A stretch of 64,000 bases of DNA from Hanleya hanleyi (GCA_036873755.1 JAVTVY010045425.1:152408-216407), one strand, 5' to 3'; shown: positions 46,122 through 58,430, numbered from the stretch's first letter. The notes: generated by a model not told the origin, from the sequence alone. Made by a program: numbers and translations.

Positions 46122-48242
46122 ACGAAATATTTTGGCCGTAAAGCAATAGATAAAGGGCCTTGGTTGATATTAATTAACGGAACACCGTTGCAAAACACTA
46201 CATTGACAGATTAAGTAAATTAATTGCATTTTCACTTAGAAATGAAATAAACGTTTGTTTTGATATTTGTCTGGCCATATTTTCGGATACTGCACATAAG
46301 CGACAGTACAGCCGAAGCTGCTCTAAGTGTCGGCCCATTTCTCCGTATATTGAAATATATAGTGCTATCTCGATTTGAATGAACCGTCTCAACATAATAT
46401 TTGGCTTTTATAATCGATATTCGAGAAAATATCACATGACTGACTAAAACCATATTCAAGGATGGTAAAGATGTGTTAATTATTTCCTTCCTGTTCATAA
46501 CTGAATATAAAATTGTTCATAATATTGAACAGTTGAACGTATAAACATGTATTGAAATGACCACTGCATGTGTAAATAAAGTAAAGAAATAAACTCGCCA
46601 CAGCTTACAAGGGCGTCTCGGCTAATAATTGGATGAACTGAGATATAGCTGTTCATAATGAGACGTTGTAGTGGAATCGCTCAGGCATTTGTTGATTGGG
46701 GCCTGACGATTACTCGGGGATTATCCCACAGGGGGTAATGCTGATCAAGTGCCAATTAGCTAATAGCCTTAATATGACACCTGAAGAGAAGAAAACGTAG
46801 CGTTCACATAAACCGTTTTCCCCCCGCTTTCCTATTCATTGCTCCTTAAACTGGTAGCTTGGAAAAATCTATTATCCCTTATAGGTAGATTCATTTTTTC
46901 AGAGGTTTGAAATGCGGAAATTGAGTTTATTTTGTCTTAAAAATGACCAATTTTCACATTTTGACAAAATCTCAATGTATTTTAAATGGGGATTTTTCCA
47001 TTTATTTACTTGTTGATTGTACTGGAACGAGCGACTGCTCCCTCGTGCCGTTTTGACTACGCGTTATCAGTGCAAATACGAACTTCCTTCTAAATTTTTG
47101 TAATGTTTGGAAATGCGGAAATTACCGAAATCGATTAAAATGTTCGAAAATGGTAAAAATGATAGTCAGTTTTCAACACGATGTAGTTAGGGAAAATAGT
47201 ATCGCACATAAATTAGAAAACTATCACCATAATCCGCATTATTTCAAATTTCTTAATATTTGCTTTGCGCTTAATTTGTATCTGGTAATTCAAACTTATC
47301 ATCAATGCGCAGGTTAGATGATTCACTTCCGCCTTGTTAATCAGTCGCCAATAGACCCGCGAATTTGTTGGGCGGTTACGCACATTGAACATTAAAGAAC
47401 ATTGAACATGCCCGCTGTCAGCTTTCAGTATACAAAGGCCCAGCGGGCGGTACTGCTGGCCAGGGCACGTCACCTGAGAGAGTTGGGTCTCCATCTCTTT
47501 TTACCTTCATGTAAACTACTCTTGGTAAGCTATTAAGAAAATCGCTCCGGCTCCGTCTCTGTCTATTCGTGGGCTTGTGTTATTTCTTTTGGATTGTATA
47601 CTCTAGTTTCGTGAACGTGTCGTCCGACTATGTGAAATTCCGTGCTTGAATTCTGTCGATTTAATGTGCCGTGAACGTCCATTTTTGTTGGGGTTTTTTT
47701 CTCTCTTTCTTTTTGATGACATTTTGTGTTGTGCTCTTTGTTCGTGTACCTGCTTTTTGCCCATTATTATTCATCGTATCTGTGACAACTTACCTGGAAT
47801 TTTTAGCATTTCCTGTCGACTATCAGGCCGATTAACGGTGACTGCTTAACAAGAACAATGAGGGTGTCAATCAGGGATCTTTCTCGTTCGGTCGGCTATT
47901 CTCGACAGACTTTTGGTAATTTGTTACCTCAGCAGGAAATCGGGGTGGAAGAGGTGGAAGTGTTTGGGCAGACGTCAAATATATGAATGGTTCGCAATGT
48001 TCTATTCTACACCTGTTACGGACCTACGTGTATTTGTACAGTGTGATATTTTGGCCATTGCCAACAATTCTTACTACATATTCAACTAGAAGCCTTCTCA
48101 ATTTGATTGAATTGTTTTTCAAGGTCAATTTATAGCCATTGCAGTATATCGAGGTACCATTATTCGGTCCTTCAAATTCACACCTTCATATTTTCACATA
48201 AATAGTAGCGGGTGGTTGGTGGGTGTTCGGTGGGCATGGGCT
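46122..48242. other. Long stretch without a recognised gene
   Basis: AT-rich sequence. A small frame at 47858-47986 (42 codons, MRVSIRDLSRSVGYSRQTFG...) is noted but has no known family. Nothing else is supported. Confidence 0.4.
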
Positions 48243-48735
48243 CCTGTTGCTTCAATGCATTTTGCTGAGAAGCAACAGGAACTTGATAATGTGATGTCTA
48301 GCACTGTAATATCACGTGTCTTTATTGCACCATGTAAGCCTCCTGTAGGTGTCTTGTGCGCTGTCCTCAGTGTTTTATAGGGTGGATGGAGTGTGTCTGG
48401 TTCCATGCTGCTTCAAAGATTTCTTCTTTGAAGTAGCAGGAACACAACTGGGCTGGCTGGTGCTTAGTTGGTTCGTCGTGATATAACTGAAATATTGTTG
48501 AAAGCTACGTTAAATTCTATTCACTCATGCTGCTTCAATGCATTTTGCTGAGAAGCAACAGGGACTTGATAATGTGATTAGCACTGTAATATCACTTGTC
48601 TTTATTGCTCCATATACGCGTCTTGTGTGCTGTCTTCAGTTTTTTTAAGGGTGGATGGAGGGTGCCATGGTTCCATGCTGCTTCAAAGATTCCTTCTTTG
48701 AAAAAGCAGGAACACAACTTGGCTGGGTGGTAACC
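48243..48735. repeat. Tandem pair of about 200-bp hairpin-ended repeats
   Basis: Copy 1 (48243-48460) and copy 2 (48529-48731) share TGCTTCAATGCATTTTGCTG and TGATAATGTGAT. They also share a hairpin of type TGCTGCTTCAAAGA / TCTTTGAAGTAGCA. A SINE tail fragment (48471-48527) separates them. Confidence 0.75.
48471..48527 (+). repeat. SINE tail fragment
   Basis: GTTCGTCGTGATATAACTGA then AATATTGTTGAAAGC and GTTAAATTCTATTCACTCAT, the 3' domain seen at 24858-24912 and 54391-54465. Confidence 0.7.
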
Positions 48736-48742
48736 CTCACTG

Positions 48743-48949
48743 GATTTGAAGGAAACTACAGATAACCCTACAGGCACATCGTATTTAGACCTATATCTCT
48801 ATAAAAATGAAGCGGGCCTTCTCTCTCGTCGACTGTATGACAAAAGAGATGATTACAATTTCTACATCGTAAACTATCCCTTTCTGGACAGTAATATTCC
48901 AGTGGGACCTGCATATGGAGTATACATATCACGCCTAGTAGCATTTGTT
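48743..48949 (+). pseudogene. Reverse-transcriptase remnant, left part
   Basis: The frame reads LKETTDNPTGTSYLDLYLY and RRLYDKRDDYNFYIVNYPFL, then PAYGVYISRLVAFV. I recognise this as the C-terminal part of a reverse-transcriptase family common in invertebrate genomes (LYDKRDDF...VNFPF...AYGVYIS pattern), though I cannot name its clade. The reading is cut at 48949 by the LINE and resumes in the same frame at 53825. Confidence 0.75.
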
Positions 48950-49616
48950 GGTCGAACCAAATTTTTTGAATGCGAACAGTTCTAGAATTCTCTTCACATC
49001 GCCTTATAAACTGATGCAGATAAACTGTAATATTGGAGTTCTTCTACTTTCTGTAGAGCCTATTGAGTTGTGCCCCTCTATTGTTGAAAACATGTTACTG
49101 GATGTAAGTAGTCTTACCATTTTCGATCATCTCTCCTGTAACTTGTCTTCCTATCTGCATAACCTGGTTACAATGTATATTTCTGTTTCGAATCTGTATG
49201 TTTACATTTCACCTCTTTCAAGTCTGGATGTTTTCGTCCCAACAGATGAAGCTGCACACTATTAGCGATGACACTGAACTGACACTGAACTACGCTAATT
49301 TCCTTAACATAGCAATGGGTTATTATCCTGTTTATTGTAAGAATGCACAGAGTGGCGCGGTGGGGTTGTTTCTTGTTTAGTTTTTTCCATAGTTTTACGC
49401 TATGCCGCCCGAGTATTATAGAAAAATCTTTCTCAAGCACAATGCTATATTTCTGTATACTGAATTACCGATGTATATTCATGAATGTTTAAATATTTGG
49501 TTTCTCCATAATATATTAGAAAGCAACGCATTCTGGTATATGCTGGGAAGAACACCCAATCCCGACTCCATCCCCCATATAACTTCCATATATATAGCTT
49601 TTAAAATAATCCTACC

Positions 49617-52013
49617 ATGTCAGAAACAGTGAATATAGTGTCAATGAACTGTCAAGGGTTGGCGGACCCCAAAAAACGAGCGGACGTTTTTCATTATTTT
49701 CGAAAAAAGAATTTTTCTATAATTTGCCTGCAAGATACGCATACAGATACCAAGTCAATACAATCAATAAAAAATGAGTGGGGAAAAGATGCTTGGGCAA
49801 GTTCATTTAGATCAAACGCCAGAGGGGTCATAGTCTTATTCAATAACAATTTTGATTACAAAGTTACTCGTGTGTTAGAAGATCCACTGGGGAACTATCT
49901 TATCCTGGGCTTAGAAATCCACGAGACACCGGTCACCCTCGCCACAATATATGGACCAAACACGGACAAACCATCGTTCTATAATACTCTTCAGAAACAT
50001 ATTGACGATTTCGCGAATGCATCGGTTATAATTTGCGGCGACTGGAACCTCGTACTTGACTCAGATATGGGCTATGAAAATTATAAACACATTAATAATC
50101 CTAATGCCAGAAAAACTGTGCAAGATATGATCGAAAACCACGACTACATCGACCCCTGGAGAATAATGCACGAACTGGACAGAAAATACACATGGCGTAG
50201 AAGAAAACCACGACAACAAGCACGGCTAGATTTTTTTATTACCAGCACAGACATTTTCAATATAATCAATGAATCAAATATAATACCAGGTTACAGAACA
50301 GACCATTCTGCTATAACAATCAAATGCAAATTTAGCAATACTGAACGCGGAAGGGGATACTGGAAATTTAACTGCTCTCTGTTGAAGGATAAATCTTATG
50401 TCGATCTAGTTAATAAAACCATCACCGAAACTGTCGAAGAATACAGTTCAACACCTTATAACAGAGCATACCTCGCTGATATACCCAGGAACGATCTACA
50501 ACTACTAATAAACGAACAACTATTTCTAGACACCTTACTTATGAAAATCCGGGGGGAAAGTATACAATATAGCACGCGAAAGAAGAAAGAAAATGCGAAA
50601 AATGAAAGGAAATTAGAAGATGAAATACAATTTCTTGAAGATGAAATTCAGAACAACTTTGTCGGCATAGACGAAGCTAAAATCAAACAATTAGACGAGA
50701 CAAAAAAAAAACTAGAAGAAATCAGAAATGTCAAGATACAAGGAATTATAACTCGAACAAGAGTTCGTTGGGTTGAGGAAGGTGAAAAACCGTCTAAATA
50801 TTTTTTATCTCTTGAAAAGAGGCAATACACCAACAAAATGATGACAAAATTAACAAACGATACCGGAGACGACTTATATAATACAAAAGACATTCTTGAA
50901 GAAGAAAGACGCTACTATTCAAAACTGTACTCTAAACAAGACACAAATTACGTCGACACAGATAGATTTTTGAATGATTTAGATCTCCCAACGCTAACAG
51001 ACAAAGAAGCAGCTGAACTTGAAGGAGATATATCATATGTAGAACTTACAGCCGCCTTGAGGGATACAAAGAACGATAAGAGCCCAGGATTGGATGGCTT
51101 TCCAGTGGAATTTTTCAAAGTTTTTTGGAACCAGTTAGGATATTTTGTACTCCGGGCAATCAACACTAGTTTTCATCAAGGAGAATTTTCGCTTACCCAG
51201 AGACTGGGTGTCATCACTTGTTTACCCAAGCCGAATAAACCAAGAAATCTATTGAAAAACTGGCGACCAATAACTCTGCTAAATGTAATTTACAAATTAG
51301 CGTCAACTTGTATAGCCAACCGAATCCAAACCGTTCTCGATCAAATTATTCATGAAGACCAGAACGGTTCTATTTCTGGCCGCTATATTGGAGAAAACAT
51401 CAGAATGATTTATGATCTGATGTTCGAAACAAGGGAAAGGGAAATTCCGGGGCTCATTTTGTCAATAGACTTTGAGAAGGCATTCGATTCTATCTCCTGG
51501 CGATTTATGGACAGTGTTTTAAAAAAGTTCAATTTTGGCAGTGATATTCAAAAATGGGTAGCCACTTTCCACAAAAATATTAAAACATCAATTATACAAA
51601 ACGGTCACTTGTCATCATCGTTCAATGTCGGCAGGGGATGCCGCCAAGGCGATCCAATATCGCCGTACCTCTTTTTAATGTGCGCAGAGGTCCTTGGACA
51701 CATGATTCGAAAGAATGATAACATCAAAGGGATACAGCTAGGAGGAGTGGAGTTTAAAATCAGTCAATATGCAGACGACACCCAGCTAACCCTTGACGGT
51801 GCAAAGGCTTCCTTAAAAGAGGCACTCGCTTGTCTAAATCTATTCTATACAATTTCCGGTTTAAAAATAAATATTGAAAAGACAAAAGCGGTGTGGATAG
51901 GGTCACTTACTGGGTCTGACATCAGGCTATGTCAGGAAGAGAGTCTGGATTGGGTGAACGACTTTACTGCACTGGGAATCACTTTTACAACAGTTAACTT
52001 TACTGACATGTAG
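49617..52013 (+). pseudogene. LINE ORF2: AP endonuclease and reverse transcriptase
   Basis: The 798-codon frame starts with an exonuclease-endonuclease-phosphatase domain: MNCQGL (residues 9-14), CLQDTH, ATIYGPN, GDWN (D at 142) and TDHSAI near 225. The RT domain follows with NWRPITLLNVIYKLAS, IDFEKAFDS (Asp 618), GRGCRQGDPISPYLF and YADD (718-721). A coiled, Lys/Glu-rich stretch lies around residues 315-365. The enzyme nicks target DNA and copies the element RNA. The frame ends at an in-frame TAG (52011-52013) that interrupts sequence continuing in the same frame, so ORF2 is broken. Confidence 0.93.
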
Positions 52014-53410
52014 AGATATAACTATTTATCTAAAATAGAGGGTTTGAAGAGAGAGCTGAGCAAGTGGAAAATGCGAAATCTAAGTCTCTTAGGAAAAATA
52101 ACAGTCATAAAATCGCTGGCAATGTCTAAGCTAATACACCTCTTTCTTTCCCTTCCAAACCCACCTGAGGCCTGTATGAAATCCATTAATAAAGTGTTGT
52201 ATACATTTCTCTGGAATGGCGGTCCAGATAAAATCAGGCGGTGTGTCATTACGCAAAATTACAAAATTGTGGGTTACGAATGATAAATCTTCAAAACTTT
52301 GTACAGGCTCTAAAAATATCATGGATGAGGCGCATAGCATTTCATGACAAAAAATGGAAACATCTAAACCGGGACATGCTCTCGTCAACCTTGTTCAACT
52401 ATGGGGGAGAACGGCTTACAGATATGATAAAAAACTGTAGTAACCCTTTCTGGAAAGAAGTCCTCCGAGCATGGCAATCCGTTCATAAAAAACTACCAAT
52501 CCAGGAACTGTCTGAAATTCTTAACGAGCCTTTATGGTACAATCTAAATTCTAAAATAAAAGGTCTATTCATAAAAAACTGGTATGATAATAAAATACGC
52601 TACATTAAGGATATTCTCAACGAGAATGGCACATTAAAATCATTTGAGGAAATTCGGGCTAGTTATAATATACGGGGGACCTTTTTGGACTACAACAGGG
52701 TAATAAAAAGTATACCAAAAAGCTGGTTAGAGATTATCAATCAAAATTCCACAGATGTAGGACACTGGAAATACACCCCAACTATTCCTAATCATCTAGG
52801 CGTACTTGCTAGGGAAAAGAAGGGGTGTGGACGATTCTATGATATACTAAACACGGAAAAATATGAAAAAGCCAATGCACAACTAAAGTGGGAGGACTTT
52901 ATTGAGATCGGTGAAATAGATTGGCCCAGCGTTTTTGAAGTAAATGTACATTGCTATCAACATACCAAATTGAGAGACTTCCACTATCGCTTTCTACATA
53001 GAATTATTTATACAAAGTCGCTGCTGCATCGCATTGGTATCACCAGTGACGATTTATGTGACTACTGTAAAACAGAAAGTGAAACCTTCGAACATCTATT
53101 CTTCCAGTGCAGTATGGTCAAGCCATTATGGTCTAATCTTCAAAAATGGCTAAAAACGGAAATAGGGCTGGACTACACTATTACGGCAAAAGAAATGGTC
53201 GTGGGATGGGGGAAAAATATATGTGGCCTGAACACGCTAATGATATTAACAAAAATGTATATCTATAAAAATAAGTTTCTGGACAGACAGCTAAATTTTC
53301 CAACCCTCAAACATATATTTCGTAATCACTACACTCTTGAAAATTATGAATCAAAACTAGACCTTTCACCATGTTTGAAATGGGAAATGTTCAAATTACA
53401 TTTTGATTAG
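52014..53410 (+). pseudogene. LINE ORF2 C-terminal part
   Basis: After the TAG the same frame continues (KRELSKWKMRNLSLLGKITV, LIHLFLSLPNPPEACMKSIN) to about 52260. A frameshift there moves the reading to another frame that runs to the stop at 53408-53410. The C-terminal part has MINLQNFVQALKISWMRR and a CCHC-like knuckle CDYCKTESETFEHLFFQC (53058-53111), typical for LINE ORF2 ends. Apart from one TAG and one frameshift the gene is nearly complete, so the copy looks young. Confidence 0.9.
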
Positions 53411-53824
53411 ACCATGATGTCCCAGCAGATATTTGGAAGTAAAAGAAACTGATATGGTATTACGTGCTTAAGAAATAATATATTTATTCTGGTCTTGAAA
53501 ACCGAGTTTTCCTTCTTTTCTTTTTTTCTTTTTTTTTTCTTTTCTCCTTGTTTTTTCAATATTTTTTTTTATTATTGTGTTTCTTTTTTTAACGTGTGTC
53601 CTGGTTTTTAAGTTTTTTTTTTTTTTTTTGTGTGTTTCTTTAGTATGTTTGCTTATACTTTATACATATATGTGTGTAAATATTGAAAAAACCACGAAAC
53701 TAGTAGGTCAGACGAACTATATATATTTGTATATATGTATATTATAAATATGCGGATAATAAATTCAACCATTTTAAAAAAAAAAAAAAATTAAAAAAAA
53801 ATTAAAAAAAAAGTAGCATTTGTT

Positions 53825-54000
53825 AGATCCTGTGTTAAATGTGACGATTTTAATCAACGTCACAAAACATTGTTGTAGAAACTTATTAAACAGGGCTACA
53901 CCACCAAGCGCCTCCACTCAAATTTGGCGATACATATCGCATGCTGATAGCAAAATACGAGCGTAGCGTGCAAGATCTATGGCGTTACGTTTCGTAACTT
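53825..54000 (+). pseudogene. Reverse-transcriptase remnant, right part
   Basis: Directly after the target duplication the frame of 48743-48949 continues: RSCVKCDDFNQRHKTLL, a TAG, then KLIKQGYTTKRLHSNL. A shift then gives KFGDTYRMLIAKYERSVQDL. Removing the LINE and one duplication copy restores a continuous alignment. At least one stop and one shift show it was already dead or has decayed. Confidence 0.75.
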
Positions 54001-54228
54001 GTGTCTAATTCCGCTTAACCCGGGGCTAGGGGCCGTATGAACCCATGTACTTGAAGATCCTCATGGTACTCATGAACAGGCACAATCAAAGCGTGACTGA
54101 GATACATCATTCTTTAGATGACGACTTTACAACGAATATTATGGATTAACAATACTGATCAGCGATACGGATTTGATATTTTTGGAACATCATGATGTCT
54201 TGCCGGCATCATTGAAAACTGTTGACCG

Positions 54229-54394
54229 CTTCTCTCTTGCAGGAAACAAGCCCATGTTTATGTATACTATGATTGTCTTTTTGAATTTGGTGCTAATACT
54301 GGAATATGGAATAGGTCTTTGGATTATGGACGCGGATATTCTCTAATGGACGACGGCTGAATTATGGATGACGGACCAGACGCTTGTAATTAGT
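54229..54394 (+). repeat. Dispersed 168-bp repeat, copy 2
   Basis: Same sequence as 26126-26293 (TTGAATTTGGTGCTAATACT, TTGGATTATGGACGCGGATA) with a few small indels. Confidence 0.7.
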
Positions 54395-54465
54395 TGGTTC
54401 GTTGCGATATAGCTGAAATATTGTTGAAAGCGATGTTAAATTCTATTCACGCACTCACTCCATAA
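54395..54465 (+). repeat. SINE tail fragment
   Basis: GATATAGCTGAAATATTGTT, GAAAGCGATGTTAAATTC, CACGCACTCACTCC: the 3' domain seen at 24858 and 48471. Confidence 0.7.
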
Positions 54466-54489
54466 AAACAGTACATATGCAGTATGCAA

Positions 54490-55780
54490 CTGCTGATTAA
54501 TTAGAGGCCTGTTCAAGCTGACCGACCTTGAGCTATTTGCTCTAGTTCAAAGTCTACACTATGGTTTGAAGGGTTATAGTCGGGCATGCACGGGCGCATA
54601 TTGAAACCCAGAAGGCTCTTTGTTTGAAATTACATAACTTTACATCTTTTACATTTTTGTTGTGCGATTTCTTGGCGCTAATGTACTCTGGTAATCTGGT
54701 TCGCCTTCTCCTGGGGGTTAATTAGTAACACGTAGTTGATATTATTATGTCAGCACTTCCATGCGGCTAATGGAGTGTGATATAAATACTGCACTAATAA
54801 TAATATTAGGGGCGGGGGGTATCTAAATAAAATTGAACTTTGAAAGTTCCGCACGGTAGACTGTATGGTGTACCGTTATCGGGTTGTACAGTAACAGCAT
54901 TGATTCTTCAGTGTTTGTGGTAGTGCGGTGTATTGTAGCTCAGACCCGATAAATACCTTATTTATTGTTAGCCGGTCTTGTTATTACTAGTTTAGCATAG
55001 CACATACGGGTGCAACTGTAATGTTACAGACGTTCAATAACAGTTCGTGACTGACAACAGAGTAAAAAAACGGAGTATTCTGGCAAACTTCGGCTTGGAC
55101 TAATATTTTTTCCAATAAAAGTCCTATATTTTAGCAATACTCTTTTTATTTCATCTGGTATTCGAATAGTCGTACTGGACAGTTATGATGGCGTCAAGGT
55201 AATATAATCAAAAATACACATGTTTATGTGATCAATGTCCGTTTACACCAGTCACAGTTACAATGTTGTAAGTAGACTTGTTCAGATGTTAGTCCCTGGG
55301 GTGAACTATTGGCACGGAGTGTACGATATTACAGCATGTGCTTTATCCATATCTGGCTTTCCAGTATCAGGTCTGACAAAGTAAGAACTGAAACAGAATT
55401 TGTTTTAATTGGCAACGAAACAATGTGTGGTGTATCTTTATGTTTCTACCGTAACCGCACATTATTCTAGCACAGTTTTTAATACCTTTAACACTCAACA
55501 TCCACGTTTATAATAGCACTCATTACCTCATACAATTTTCAACCAAGAAAGATAGCTCGCGCGAGCCGAAGACTCGTCAAGGCTTCGCGCTGCTCCAATG
55601 GGTGCTTTTTGGGCACCCGGTGATGCCCTGACGCGTGACTCGCGAGATACGACTAATGAGAGATACGGTGGATAAGGATAATGGTTTCCTCAACTGAGTG
55701 GGAAAGTTCACTGCAGTAGCTGAAGTTGAAGGCCCACTATTCGACAGGGGCCGTAACATCTTGCCGTATGGAGCGGGAGA
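54490..55780 (-). repeat. Dispersed 1.4-kb repeat, copy 2 (inverted)
   Basis: Reverse complement of 39165-40600 without the MITE. Its empty insertion site lies at 55241-55246. It ends next to the DIRS-like remnant, with the TTGCCGTATGGAG end near 55760. Its frame on the - strand (55577-55759) repeats the GITGCPKSTHWSSAKP reading of copy 1. Confidence 0.8.
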
Positions 55781-55981
55781 TGATCAGTACCGATGAACTC
55801 ACCCTTCGAGTGAACTCTTCGTTTCGTCCACCGGTTTCGATCTACGCTCTGTCGAGCGGTTACGGCAGGATATATACGGACATGAAGGTTGGTCCGTCAC
55901 CCGAAGAGGATTCCATCCAACCTGTTGATGCGGTTCAGGACTGTGTCCACGCAGAGGATGCCTGTCTGAACTAAGTCGCTA

Positions 55982-56911
55982 ATGTTTGCTGCTGACATGT
56001 GCGAAAACTACACAGACCAAAGCAGATGTATGAAAACAGAGTACAGGACATCTGAGCCAACCAATCCCGGGAGATTCGGTTCTATTAACCTCGCTAAACT
56101 GATAGCGGTCCATTTGCCTCCGCCGAAACTGAATCTAGTCATTTTCACGACCGCCTCCGAGGATGGATGGGGAGCACATCTGGACGAAAATGAAGCACAG
56201 GGACCGATCGGATAGTAATCTTTGTCCTGAAACGTTTTCCAGTCCGATCTGACATTTCGACAGCACTCACATACATCAACAAGCAGGGCCGGACCTGTCC
56301 ACGTACCCCCAGATTTGTTTTATAACCTGGATACTATTCCAGTGGTGCCTAGCTCACCAGGTGACCCTACGAGCGGCACATATTCCAGGGACACGGAATG
56401 TGTTCGTGGGCGCTCTATCTTCTCGGCAGAGCGTCAGTTAAATCACTTGGTGCTTCAGCAAGTCTTCTATCTGTCGTCTGCACCGCACATAAACCTATTT
56501 GTCGTTTCCGGATCCAGTGGCACACGAATGGATGCATGCCCAGTGGTCTCATGGTTAGGAAATTAGGCTTATGACTATTCTCCAACCATTCTGATTCCCA
56601 TGGTTCTCCAAAAGATCAGTTCAGAGATTTGCCCAGTCGTTCTAATCACTCAGTTCTGGCCGACAAAATCTTGGTTCAACAGTGTTACCGATGTGATCGT
56701 AGACGACCTACATATAAGGTCGGATCGTCTAGACCTCAACCTCCAAACACATCGCTGCTGTAGGATAAACGCGCTATATCCTTCGTCTTTCAGTTTCGCG
56801 GTGCTATATTGTATTTACATGGATGTACATCCGCATTTCTGTAATGTAGTTCCGGCAGGCGACATTAGGCGTTCACCGTTTCCGTGCTCATTTGTATTCA
56901 TCTACCCTTGA
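55982..56911 (+). pseudogene. DIRS-like RT/RNase H remnant
   Basis: The frame at 55982-56215 ends with FTTASEDGWGAHLDENEAQG, the RNase H start of DIRS/Ngaro-type elements (usually TDAS..GWGAHL). In shifted frames HIHQQAGPD (usually YINKQGG), AHIPGTRNVFVGALSS (usually HIPGxxNVxADxLSR) and VLQQVFYLSS follow. The frame at 56600-56911 (VLQKISSEICPVVLITQFWP) matches the PKVLxKI...VLVAPxWP segment. At least four breaks occur. No tyrosine recombinase or split direct repeats were seen. Confidence 0.65.
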
Positions 56912-57690
56912 CTTCATTTGCATTTGCAACTTTGTGGACCCGTTGAACCTTCTGTGATGACTTACCTGTGTGTATGGTTCGTGTTGTCTAATATGGCGAT
57001 CGACTTAGAACGGTTCGTGCGAACGGTGCGTCACCACAGGAATGGCCGAAGTTTTTCAAAGAGGTTGGAAAAAGTAGAGAGTTGAATATTGATACCCGCG
57101 ATACTGAAGATAGCCGTTTCAAGTACGACATTTTGAAGGTGTCGCTCAAGTATGACGTGGATGGTCTTGACGCTATCCCGTTCGAGTGCGATATTGCCAA
57201 GAGACCACCTTTCGAGCCCATGATCGAGTCAGGCCAGTCTCTTGACACTGTTTTCCTGTTTTTCTTGTTAACGTAGCGTCCTGATGTTTATTGGTGAAGG
57301 TCTGCTACTTATGACTCCAGCTGATTTTCTTCATACAATGGCGCAGAATTACGCTAGCAGCAAAACCGTTCGGTTTGGCTGATTTTTTGGTGAGTGCAGT
57401 AAAGCATTATATTGATGTTACTTAGCATATTCGTACTCCAGGCGATAATTTGTGGATTACTCTTTGTAAATGATACTGATTGTTATTTCAAGATCTCTTG
57501 GGCCAATAATGGAAAATTCCTCATTAACAGCAGTTACCGGTCTCTTTTACTGTGTTGTCACGACAATATTGATATGCTTATTTCATCAATAGCCGCTAAT
57601 GTAGATGCTTACCGTATTGAAGCTTTGCATTCAGGAAATTAACCTAAACAAAGCGGTTAGTAGTAGGTAAACCGCAAATTCCTTATTATT
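56912..57690. other. Unassigned stretch with a short frame
   Basis: The frame at 57082-57276 (MNIDTRDTEDSRFKYDILKV...) is not recognised. Nothing else is supported. Confidence 0.35.
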
Positions 57691-57715
57691 GACCTACTTT
57701 TGAGGCGGAACTGGG

Positions 57716-58430
57716 GCGGGGTTTCCCAGTGGGGGTTTCCCAGTGGGGGTTTCCCATGACGATCACGTGATCAAGGCATGTACTGACCTGTCCAGGCTAT
57801 AGTTCCGGCAACCTGTAACCTTTGTATTCCTCCGCGGTGATGCGGTCTGGCGGTGATTCGATCGCGGGAAAAAGCTTCCGCGGAGAAAAAGTAGTCCCTA
57901 GATAAAATGGTCTGATGGGGTCGAGTGAGGTATCAAAGTGAAGCTTAGGTGAAGGGGCATCTAATGGGCTGGGTGTGGGGTTGAAATAGCGACATTGTGC
58001 GCATGCGCGGTGGCCCAAGGGTATGGAAATAGACGTTTTGCAGCTAGGGGAGCTACTAATGGTCCAATGGGGTCGACTGAGGTATCAAAGTGAAGCTTAT
58101 GTGAGGGGGCATCTAATGGGCTGGGTGTGGGGTTGAAGTATCGGCATTCTGCGCATGCGCGGTGGCCGAAAGGTATGGAAATAGACGTTTTGCAGCTAGG
58201 GGAGCTACTAATGGTCCAATGGGATCGAGTGAGGTATCAAAGTGAAGCTTATGTGAGGGGGGTATTTGATGGGGTGGGTGCATGTAAAATTTTTCCTGAA
58301 AAAAAAAATACGGAACTCGGACTTTATCGAAAAACCTGGGAAAATGCCTATATGGGGCATGGGGGTATATAGGTCGCCGGGCTTAACGGGGCTTGCCTAT
58401 CAATAGAGTTATCTCCCCCTAGTTCCAGGG
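57716..58430. repeat. Satellite block A
   Basis: Three copies of GTTTCCCAGTGGGG (57719-57760) are followed by units of about 152-170 bp. These share ATGGAAATAGACGTTTTGCA, GGTATCAAAGTGAAGCTTA and TGCGCATGCGCGG (57998, 58150). The frame at 58127-58372 is repeat-derived. Confidence 0.8.

Larger units (their letters stand above)
48938..53824 (+). mobile_element. L1/Tx1-type LINE with 12-bp target duplication
   Basis: The insertion proper is 48950-53812. GTAGCATTTGTT flanks it at 48938-48949 and 53813-53824. It has about 670 bp before ORF2, then ORF2 in two broken pieces, a T-rich 3' UTR with AT-rich repeats, and an A-rich tail (runs of A separated by TT) at 53776-53812. No ORF1 is recognised, so the copy is probably 5'-truncated. 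It shows target-primed insertion into the older reverse-transcriptase remnant. Confidence 0.9.
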
